Source of the DNA: Chloroflexota bacterium
Lineage (GTDB): Bacteria; Chloroflexota; Dehalococcoidia; JACPQK01
Assembly: GCA_016190535.1 (NCBI GenBank)
Contig: JACPQK010000073.1
Coordinates: 1 to 6,234, forward strand
Direction of reading: 5' to 3'
DNA: 6,234 nt
Part shown: positions 1-4,148 of the stretch, piece after piece
Layout of the letters: the number at the start of each line of letters is the position of its first letter
Numbering within the stretch: position 1 is the stretch's first letter
Notes under the pieces: model-generated
Database searches by the model: none
Told to the model about the DNA's origin: nothing
The model's input: only the letters and a program-made list of their open reading frames with translations
Program-made: the position numbers and the translations under genes

Positions 1-191
1 GCCCCACTGCCCCCGTATCCCTCGGGGAAAGGGATGCCCATGATCCCCAGCGAGCCCATCTGTCGCACAAGGTCGTAGGGAAACTGGGCGCTCTGGTCCA
101 GGTGCTGGGCCACCGGAGCAATCTCTTTTTCAGCAAAATCCCGTACCATAGCGCGCAGGGCCAGATGTTGCTCGGAAAGCTCAAAGTCCAT
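1..191 (-). CDS. Acyl-CoA dehydrogenase, N-terminal part (truncated by window edge)
   Basis: The minus strand from the ATG at 191-189 encodes 63 residues starting MDFELSEQHLALRAMVRDFA and continuing through a KEIAPVA segment to FPEGYGGSG at the window edge. This is the typical all-helical N-terminal domain of flavin-dependent acyl-CoA dehydrogenases: the 'L.EeQ..lr..vrdFa..eiaP.a' opening, then an 'LG..Gi..PE.YGG.G' turn near residue 60. Family members (about 380 residues, FAD-bound, soluble) oxidise acyl-CoA to trans-2-enoyl-CoA and pass electrons to electron transfer flavoprotein. The short-chain/butyryl-CoA type is the closest match by eye, but chain-length specificity cannot be judged without the catalytic Glu region. 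The start is supported by the conserved distance to the first helix; the Shine-Dalgarno upstream is weak. The gene is divergent from the Fur-family regulator. Confidence 0.9.
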   Translation of the reverse strand, partial: MDFELSEQHLALRAMVRDFAEKEIAPVAQHLDQSAQFPYDLVRQMGSLGIMGIPFPEGYGGSG

Positions 192-290
192 GGATATCTT
201 TACCCCACAGAGCCAATTCCACCTTTGGCCCAAGATCCCTTTTGCCCTCCCTTGTTTCGAGGGCATGCTCGAGCCGGGGGCACTCCATCG

Positions 291-319
291 ATTATGGCAG
301 GTGTCTGGATGGGAGGCAA
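291..319 (-). promoter_or_regulatory. Predicted sigma70-type promoter for the acyl-CoA dehydrogenase gene
   Basis: Read on the minus strand, TTGCCT (319-314) and CATAAT (296-291) are separated by 17 bases, giving 4/6 and 5/6 matches to the sigma70 consensus. Transcription would start near 284, leaving a 5' leader of about 93 bases before the ATG at 191. The -35 overlaps a short inverted repeat, GGCA-AC-TGCC (315-324), which could be a repressor site. This rests on sequence pattern only. Confidence 0.45.
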
Positions 320-330
320 CTGCCGGAGAT

Positions 331-342
331 GGGCCTAGGCCC
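331..342. repeat. Perfect 12-bp palindrome GGGCCTAGGCCC
   Basis: GGGCCTAGGCCC reads the same on both strands. It lies just upstream of the predicted -35 of the minus-strand promoter, between the two divergent genes. With no loop it is better suited to binding a dimeric protein as DNA than to forming an RNA hairpin. No known regulator is assigned. Confidence 0.4.
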
Positions 343-384
343 GTGGGTGGGGTTTCGTGAAGGGTCCCTTGTGGATGGATTCGG

Positions 385-405
385 CTCCTCCCCTGGAGGG
401 GGGAG
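385..405. repeat. Bulged G/C hairpin in the intergenic region
   Basis: CTCC(T)CCCC and GGGGGGAG can pair over 8 bp around a TGGA loop, with one bulged T at 389. There is no T-run on either side, so it does not look like an intrinsic terminator. Part of the symmetry may come from local C-run/G-run composition. Confidence 0.3.
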
Positions 406-459
406 ATAAAGGAGGGGGCTGTCCCTGTTCCTCCCACTGATTGACTTAGTAGAGAATAG

Positions 460-471
460 TTGCAGTTGCAA
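460..471. promoter_or_regulatory. Candidate Nur/Fur-type operator, TTGCA-GT-TGCAA
   Basis: The 12 bases TTGCAGTTGCAA form a 5+5 inverted repeat with a 2-base centre, and can also be read as two abutting TTGCAR half-sites. The site covers the predicted -35 of the Fur-family gene, the right place for autorepression. From memory, the Streptomyces nickel regulator Nur binds TTGCAA half-sites separated by 5 bases. The half-site matches here but the spacing does not, so the assignment is tentative. Confidence 0.4.
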
Positions 472-488
472 AATATTTCTGTTAGTAT
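460..488 (+). promoter_or_regulatory. Predicted promoter of the fur-permease operon, placing the start site at the start codon
   Basis: TTGCAG (460-465) and TAGTAT (483-488) are separated by 17 bases in an AT-rich island of otherwise GC-rich DNA. The -10 ends 6 bases before the GTG at 495 and 9 bases before the ATG at 498, so transcription would begin at or very near the start codon. No Shine-Dalgarno is seen between the -10 and the start. Together these suggest a leaderless mRNA. Confidence 0.5.
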
Positions 489-494
489 TCATTA

Positions 495-986
495 GTGATG
501 GAGCTACGTTATCAGGCTGCCTCCGGCCATACCGACAGCGAAGAAGGGAGCGTCGCAGATCAGCTACGGCGGCTGGGCTACCGCCTGACCCCGCAGAGGC
601 TGATGGTACTCTCCTGCCTGGGCAGCAGCGCAGACCACATGAGCGTCGAGGAGATACACCGCCAGGTATGCCAGCGCTACCCGCGCCTGCCCATATCCAC
701 CGTGTACCGCGTACTGGAGCTACTGGAGGGGCTACACTTCGTGACCAAGACGGACCTGGGAGAGGGGCGCGTCCGTTACCACCTGGCCGAGAAGGGTCAC
801 CACCACCACCTTATCTGCGAAAGGTGCGGCAAAGTGGAGGAGATGGACGAGGGCCTGCTACATCCTCTGACCGCTGCCCTGGTACGTCAGTACCGCTTCC
901 AGGCCAACCTGAGACACCTGGCCATCTTTGGCCGCTGCCACCACTGTCAGACACCGGACCAATGGGAGAGCTCTGGGGAGGCATGA
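495..986 (+). CDS. Fur-family metal-responsive transcriptional regulator (possibly nickel-responsive, Nur-like)
   Basis: A 163-residue Fur superfamily protein, a cytoplasmic dimeric repressor. The N-terminal winged-helix domain contains LRRLGYRLTPQR (24-35) and the recognition helix ISTVYRVLELL (67-77). The C-terminal metal/dimer domain has HHHH (102-105) followed by C108-x2-C111, then H141 and C148-x2-C151. The two CxxC pairs are the usual structural zinc site, and H102-H105, the acidic stretch E115-D118 and H141 are candidate sensing ligands. An extension of about 20 residues precedes the core. The start is GTG 495 or ATG 498; neither has a Shine-Dalgarno, matching the leaderless promoter. 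It lies one base ahead of a nickel-type permease and is probably co-transcribed, which favours nickel sensing (Nur). Zur, Fur and PerR remain possible, since subtype cannot be fixed from motifs alone. Confidence 0.93.
   Translation: MMELRYQAASGHTDSEEGSVADQLRRLGYRLTPQRLMVLSCLGSSADHMSVEEIHRQVCQRYPRLPISTVYRVLELLEGLHFVTKTDLGEGRVRYHLAEKGHHHHLICERCGKVEEMDEGLLHPLTAALVRQYRFQANLRHLAIFGRCHHCQTPDQWESSGEA
975..981 (+). promoter_or_regulatory. Ribosome binding site fixing the permease start
   Basis: GGGGAGG lies 6 bases before the ATG at 988 and inside the last codons of the Fur-family gene. It selects the ATG at 988 over an upstream in-frame start at 928, which would add 20 residues unlike the family. 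Confidence 0.75.
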
Positions 987-987
987 G

Positions 988-1785
988 ATGAGCACCACGC
1001 CCTGGCTGGCGCTGCTGCTGGGACTTCTCCTGGGGGTAAGGCACGCTTTCGACGCCGACCACCTGGTGGCGGTGAGCACCATCGTCAGCGAGTACCGCAA
1101 TCCCCTGCGGGCTTTGTGGGTGGGGGTCTCCTGGGGGCTGGGGCATACTACCACCTTATTGCTAGCTGGTGTCCTTATCCTGTTTGCTCGCATCTCCTTT
1201 CCAAAAGGGGTTGCCTTGTTCTTCGAGTTTCTGGTGGGGGTGATGCTGGTTGTCCTGGGCCTTCAGATATTCTGGAACTTCAGGAAGGGGAAGTTCCACC
1301 TCCATCCCCACGAGCATAAGGAAGCGTCCCACCTCCATTTTCACTCCCATGAAGAGACCCCCGAGCATATCCATCACACGGGAGTCCGGTGGAACAACTT
1401 TGTCTATTTCCTGATCGCAGGGATTACCCCCGGGGAGCATAGGCAGCAGCGAGTTGTTGGTCCAGGGAGGCCTTTCTTCCGGGTCAAGTCCTACATGGTG
1501 GGTACTGTCCACGGCCTGGCGGGCAGCGCTGCCCTGCTTCTCTTGGCGGTGGCTGCCCTGGACACGCCGTGGACTGGCGCCCTTTACATCCTGCTCTTCG
1601 GCCTGGGCTCGATCGCGTCCATGGGCATTGTAACCATCTTTATCAGCGTGCCCTTTACGGCTTCGGCTCGGCTACCCCGGCTGAACCGCCTGGTGCAGAC
1701 GGCGGCAGCTACCATGAGCATCCTCTTCGGGGTGCTCCTGATGTACGAGATCGGGATCGTAGAGGGCCTCTTCAGGGCCAGCTAG
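988..1785 (+). CDS. NicO/UreH-type nickel (or cobalt) permease with His-rich loop
   Basis: A 265-residue membrane protein. Near the N-terminus is RHAFDADH (18-25), the HX4DH signature of nickel/cobalt transporters, in which H19, D24 and H25 take part in metal selection. It is followed by LGHTTT (51-56) and, in the second half, VHGLAGSAA (174-182), typical of the UreH/NicO branch. About six hydrophobic segments are visible: 6-17, 42-66, 76-96, 170-191, 197-222 and 238-258. Between the two halves lies a hydrophilic loop with eleven histidines in residues 104-130, probably a metal-binding reservoir. Residues 134-166 after this loop look less conserved, but no better reading exists in the other frames. 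The gene follows the Fur-family regulator by one base, implying metal-controlled co-expression. Nickel is preferred over cobalt from context (a nickel enzyme, CODH, is nearby), not from residues. Confidence 0.87.
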   Translation: MSTTPWLALLLGLLLGVRHAFDADHLVAVSTIVSEYRNPLRALWVGVSWGLGHTTTLLLAGVLILFARISFPKGVALFFEFLVGVMLVVLGLQIFWNFRKGKFHLHPHEHKEASHLHFHSHEETPEHIHHTGVRWNNFVYFLIAGITPGEHRQQRVVGPGRPFFRVKSYMVGTVHGLAGSAALLLLAVAALDTPWTGALYILLFGLGSIASMGIVTIFISVPFTASARLPRLNRLVQTAAATMSILFGVLLMYEIGIVEGLFRAS

Positions 1786-2639
1786 CCCTGAGCCAGCAGC
1801 TCCAGGCTCAGGTCCAGCGCAGGCGCAGAGTGGGTAAGAGCGCCTATGGAGATGAGATCCACTCCCGTCTCAGCTACGGCCCGCACATTGTCTAGCCTGA
1901 TACCCCCGGAGGCCTCCACTATGGCCTTCCCCGCTACCCGTCCTACGGCTCGACGCATCATCTCCAGGGGCATATTGTCCAGGAGCACGGCGTCAACGCC
2001 TGCCTCCAGGGCGGCCTGGAGCTGCTCCAGGCTGGAGACCTCTACCTCCAGCCTGAGGGTGTGAGGGAGCCGCCGGCGCAGCCGGCGCAGGCCCTCCACC
2101 ATGTCAACTCCCGCCGCCGACAGAGCGGCCAGGTGGTTGTCTTTCACCAGGACGCCATCGCCCAGGTGGGTGCGATGGTTGTGGCCCCCACCCACCCGGA
2201 CGGCGTATTTCTCCAGAAGGCGCAGTCCGGGCGTGGTCTTGCGGGTATCCACGATACGGGCTTTGGTCCCTGCCACCGCCTGTACATAGCGGGAGGTTGC
2301 TGTAGCAATGCCGCAGAGCCGTTGCAGGAAGTTGAGGGCGGTGCGCTCCGCCGCCAGGATGCTGGTCACCTGGCCCCGGACCGTGGCCACCCGCATGCCC
2401 GGCTCCAGAGGGGTGCCATCGGAAAGCCCCCGGCGGAACTCCAGCAGAGGGTCCCTCAGGGCGAAGGCCAGCTCTGCCACCTCGATACCGGCCAGCACCC
2501 CGGGAGCCTTGGCCACAATTTCCCCGGTGCCTTGCACCTCCGGAGGAACGAGGGCCAGGGTAGTAATGTCCTGCCAGGAGCTATCCTCCTCCAGCGCCTC
2601 GGCGACCAGCCGCCGGACTCGGGGGTCTGTGGTTATCAT
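1782..2639 (-). CDS. nadC: Nicotinate-nucleotide pyrophosphorylase, carboxylating (quinolinate phosphoribosyltransferase)
   Basis: A full-length NadC of 285 residues (family about 280-300). This cytosolic enzyme converts quinolinate and PRPP to nicotinate mononucleotide, CO2 and pyrophosphate in de novo NAD synthesis. Hallmarks in order: DITT near 24-27; ERTALNFLQRLCGIAT (98-113); DTRKTTPGLR (131-140); EKYAVRVGGGHNHR (143-156); LVKDNH (164-169); LEVEV (197-201); LLDNM (219-223); EASGGI; and a C-terminal GVDLISIGALTHSAPALDLS. The expected substrate-binding residues R99, R133, K134, H155, R156, K166, E200 and D221 are all present, so the enzyme should be active. The ATG at 2639-2637 has an AAGGG 9 bases upstream. 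No nadA or nadB lies next to it. Its stop codon shares a CTAG with the stop of the convergent permease. Confidence 0.97.
   Translation of the reverse strand: MITTDPRVRRLVAEALEEDSSWQDITTLALVPPEVQGTGEIVAKAPGVLAGIEVAELAFALRDPLLEFRRGLSDGTPLEPGMRVATVRGQVTSILAAERTALNFLQRLCGIATATSRYVQAVAGTKARIVDTRKTTPGLRLLEKYAVRVGGGHNHRTHLGDGVLVKDNHLAALSAAGVDMVEGLRRLRRRLPHTLRLEVEVSSLEQLQAALEAGVDAVLLDNMPLEMMRRAVGRVAGKAIVEASGGIRLDNVRAVAETGVDLISIGALTHSAPALDLSLELLAQG
1787..1812. terminator. Hairpin at the convergent gene ends (possible transcription barrier)
   Basis: CCTGAGCC (1787-1794) and GGCTCAGG (1805-1812) form a perfect 8-bp stem with a 10-base loop. It starts 2 bases after the permease stop codon and lies inside the last codons of nadC. 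No U-rich tract follows on either strand, so it is not a textbook intrinsic terminator. It is, however, the only strong hairpin at this convergent junction. Confidence 0.4.
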
Positions 2640-2713
2640 AGAACGCTACCCTTAAACACTAGCCCCAGGTTATTACAGGGGACAGCGCCGGTCAATCCGG
2701 GCCTGAGTAGTGG

Positions 2714-2827
2714 GTCATGCTGAGTCCTGACGAGTCAGAGCGAAGCATCCGTACCCCCACACCAGACCTCCATCGGGAGACGGATTCTTCAGTCCTCCCG
2801 ACACTGTCGAGACTCCTTCAGAATGAC
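2714..2827. repeat. Imperfect palindromic intergenic repeat (REP/MITE-like)
   Basis: The outer arms are GTCATGCTGAG (2714-2724) and TTCAGAATGAC (2817-2827), which pair at 9 of 11 positions. Inner arms GAAGCATCCG (2742-2751) and CGGATTCTTC (2781-2790) pair at 9 of 10. It contains smaller hairpins: CTGAC-GA-GTCAG (2727-2738), and TCGGGAG (2773-2779) with CTCCCGA (2795-2801). The GTCATTCTGA...GAAGAATC wording resembles short interspersed repeats I recall from several bacterial groups. No coding content and no clear target-site duplication are visible. It sits between divergent nadC and gcvH, where a small non-autonomous element would do little harm. Confidence 0.6.
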
Positions 2828-2860
2828 ACGCTACCCTGTATTCTGGACGAGAACAAAGCC

Positions 2861-2890
2861 TTGTTGGTTGCCCGCCAGGGATGGTAATAT
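2861..2890 (+). promoter_or_regulatory. Possible promoter for the gcvH operon
   Basis: TTGTTG (2861-2866) and TAATAT (2885-2890) are separated by 18 bases, matching the sigma70 consensus at 3/6 and 4/6. A start near 2897 would give a leader of about 40 bases before the TTG at 2937. It lies downstream of the palindromic repeat, so the repeat would not be transcribed from it. I saw no glycine-riboswitch-like motif here. Confidence 0.35.
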
Positions 2891-2925
2891 GGGCCGGGCA
2901 CGGCATATTCACCAGCATCAATGTC

Positions 2926-2931
2926 AGGAGG
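2926..2931 (+). promoter_or_regulatory. Ribosome binding site selecting a TTG start for gcvH
   Basis: AGGAGG, a perfect Shine-Dalgarno core, is followed by 5 bases and then TTG at 2937. This supports the TTG start and rejects the in-frame ATG at 2823, which would add 38 residues unlike GcvH and begin inside the palindromic repeat. Confidence 0.8.
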
Positions 2932-2936
2932 TAATT

Positions 2937-3317
2937 TTGAACCCCAAAGATCTGAGGTACACTAAAGGGCATACCTGGGTGAAGCGCGCAGATGCGGAGG
3001 CTACCATCGGCATCACCAACTACGCCCAGGAACAGCTCGGCTCCGTCTTGTTCTTGGATATCTCTCAGGTGGGGGAGCTGGTCAAGCAGGGGCAACCCTG
3101 TGGCACTGTGGAGTCCGACAAGGCCACCTCGGAGGTCATGTGCCCGGTCAGCGGCAAAGTGGTTGCCGTCAACCAGAAGGCCCTGGATGCCCCGGAGCTA
3201 GTGAACCAGGACCCTTATGGCCAGGGCTGGCTGCTCCGCATCGAGATGAGTGACTCCAAGGAGCTGGACGTTCTGATGACCGTGGAGGCCTTTGAGGCAT
3301 ACACTGCCGGCAGCTAG
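2937..3317 (+). CDS. gcvH: Glycine cleavage system H protein / lipoyl carrier protein
   Basis: From the TTG at 2937 this encodes 126 residues, the normal GcvH length. The N-terminus NPKDLRYTKGHTWVK (2-16) and IGITNYAQEQLGSVLFLDI (24-42) are typical GcvH; PVSGKVVAVN (70-79), LVNQDPYGQGW (88-98) and a C-terminal MTVEAFEAY follow. The lipoyl-lysine is K62 in VESDKATSEV. Most GcvH proteins have ESVKA here; the Asp before the Lys recalls the DKA motif of 2-oxoacid dehydrogenase E2 lipoyl domains. GcvH carries the aminomethyl group in glycine cleavage and, in Bacillus-type lipoate assembly, accepts octanoate and donates lipoyl groups to other enzymes. No gcvT/gcvP is in the window. The LipM-like gene starts 8 bases downstream, so they are probably one operon. 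Confidence 0.95.
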   Translation: MNPKDLRYTKGHTWVKRADAEATIGITNYAQEQLGSVLFLDISQVGELVKQGQPCGTVESDKATSEVMCPVSGKVVAVNQKALDAPELVNQDPYGQGWLLRIEMSDSKELDVLMTVEAFEAYTAGS

Positions 3318-3325
3318 ACCCCGAA

Positions 3326-4135
3326 TTGTCTGGGCAGATATGGCGCTTACTGATGAGCGGGCCCGCCCCAGGGCCCTGGAACATGGCCCTGGACGAGGCG
3401 ATCTTCCAGCTTTACCTGGAGCAGAGTAAACCGCCCACCCTCCGGATATATACCTGGAGCCCGCCCTGCCTTACGGTAGGTTATTCCCAGTCAGTGGCAC
3501 GGAACATAGACCTGGGGCGTTGCCAGGCCGCGGGCTTGCTCGTGGTGCGGCGCCCCACGGGCGGCCGGGCCATACTCCACGGGGCAGAGGCAACCTTTAG
3601 CCTGGTAGCGCCTGTATCCTCTGGCTCCATAGCCAGCTCTTACGGGACGGTGGCCCAGGCGGTAATCCTGGCCCTGGCCACCTTTGGACTGAAGGCGGAG
3701 ATGGCTGGTCCCCGGGCCAGGCCCCTTGACTCCCCGCGCAGCGGCGCCTGTTTCGATTCCGCCTTTGGCCACGAGGTCGTCCTGGGGGAGCGCAAGGTCG
3801 CCGGCATCGCTCAGGCCCGCAGGCTAGAAGGCATGCTCTGTCAGGGGACCCTGCTCCTGGATATGGACGCCTCTCGCCTGTTCAGCTTCCTCCTGTTGCC
3901 AGAAGAGGAGAAGCGGCTGTATGCGCACCGCTTTCAGGACAAGGTGGTCACCCTGAGCGAGGCCCTGGGGCGGCCGGTCTCCTGGGAGGAGGCGGCCCAG
4001 TCCCTGGCCCGGGGCTTCGCTCAGGCCCTGGAAACGGACCTGGTGCCCGATGAGCCCACGTTGGAGGAAACAGACCTGGCCCAGAGGTTGCTGCAGGAGA
4101 AATACCACAACCCCGCCTGGAATCTGGCGAGGTAA
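3326..4135 (+). CDS. lipM: LipM-like octanoyltransferase (lipoate-protein ligase A family)
   Basis: A 269-residue member of the biotin/lipoate ligase (BPL_LplA_LipB) fold. Landmarks: WRLLMSGPAPGPWNMALDEA (6-25), LRIYTWSPPCLTVGYSQ (39-55), RRPTGGRAILH (75-85), GACFDSAFGHEVVLGERKVAGIAQ (140-163 region) and CQGTLLLDMD (172-181). K157 is the conserved catalytic/binding lysine. C142 lies where LipM octanoyltransferases have their acyl-thioester cysteine; E. coli LplA lacks a cysteine there. This, the length (LipM about 280) and the neighbouring gcvH favour octanoyl transfer from acyl carrier protein to GcvH. An ATP-dependent lipoate ligase is the alternative. The start is the TTG at 3326, needed to include the conserved WRL; the ATG at 3353 would remove it. 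No Shine-Dalgarno is visible, so translational coupling to gcvH is likely. Confidence 0.85.
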   Translation: MSGQIWRLLMSGPAPGPWNMALDEAIFQLYLEQSKPPTLRIYTWSPPCLTVGYSQSVARNIDLGRCQAAGLLVVRRPTGGRAILHGAEATFSLVAPVSSGSIASSYGTVAQAVILALATFGLKAEMAGPRARPLDSPRSGACFDSAFGHEVVLGERKVAGIAQARRLEGMLCQGTLLLDMDASRLFSFLLLPEEEKRLYAHRFQDKVVTLSEALGRPVSWEEAAQSLARGFAQALETDLVPDEPTLEETDLAQRLLQEKYHNPAWNLAR

Positions 4136-4148
4136 GAGCAGTTCCCCG

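Larger units (their letters stand above)
192..494. other. Divergent intergenic regulatory region (no gene seen)
   Basis: About 300 bases lie between the divergent acyl-CoA dehydrogenase and the Fur-family gene. Short open frames here show no family resemblance and I do not call them genes. The region holds a minus-strand promoter-like pair (291-319), a perfect 12-bp palindrome (331-342), a bulged G/C hairpin (385-405), and, after GC-rich sequence, an AT-rich island (about 440-494) carrying the plus-strand promoter and a candidate operator. Confidence 0.7.

Noticed and set aside
192..300. T-box-like leader for the acyl-CoA dehydrogenase (minus strand AAAGGTGGAATTGGC resembles a T-box core)
   Set aside because: Only a partial match to the core; no specifier stem, no terminator/antiterminator pair, and the downstream gene is not an amino-acid gene.
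102..492. Small open frames on both strands in and near the fur upstream region
   Set aside because: They resemble no family, overlap the acyl-CoA dehydrogenase start or promoter sequences, and lack a convincing ribosome binding site.
928..987. Extended start for the permease at 928
   Set aside because: The extra 20 residues are read from inside the Fur-family gene, resemble no transporter, and the ATG at 988 has a strong Shine-Dalgarno.
1381..1485. Frameshift in the permease centre
   Set aside because: The region looks atypical, but both alternative plus frames hit stops and neither restores family-like sequence, so an intact gene is more likely.
2061..2723. Long plus-strand open frame opposite nadC
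   Set aside because: It is the complement of a fully conserved nadC in GC-rich DNA and has low-complexity composition with no recognisable domain.
2823..2936. gcvH starting at ATG 2823, or a glycine riboswitch in its leader
   Set aside because: The added residues are unlike GcvH and begin in the palindromic repeat; the expected glycine-aptamer motifs are not visible, and AGGAGG directs the start to TTG 2937.
4050..4148. MFS gene starting at ATG 4050 overlapping the lipM-like gene
   Set aside because: The extra 33 residues are Arg/Pro-rich shadow sequence; MFS similarity starts just after the GTG at 4149.
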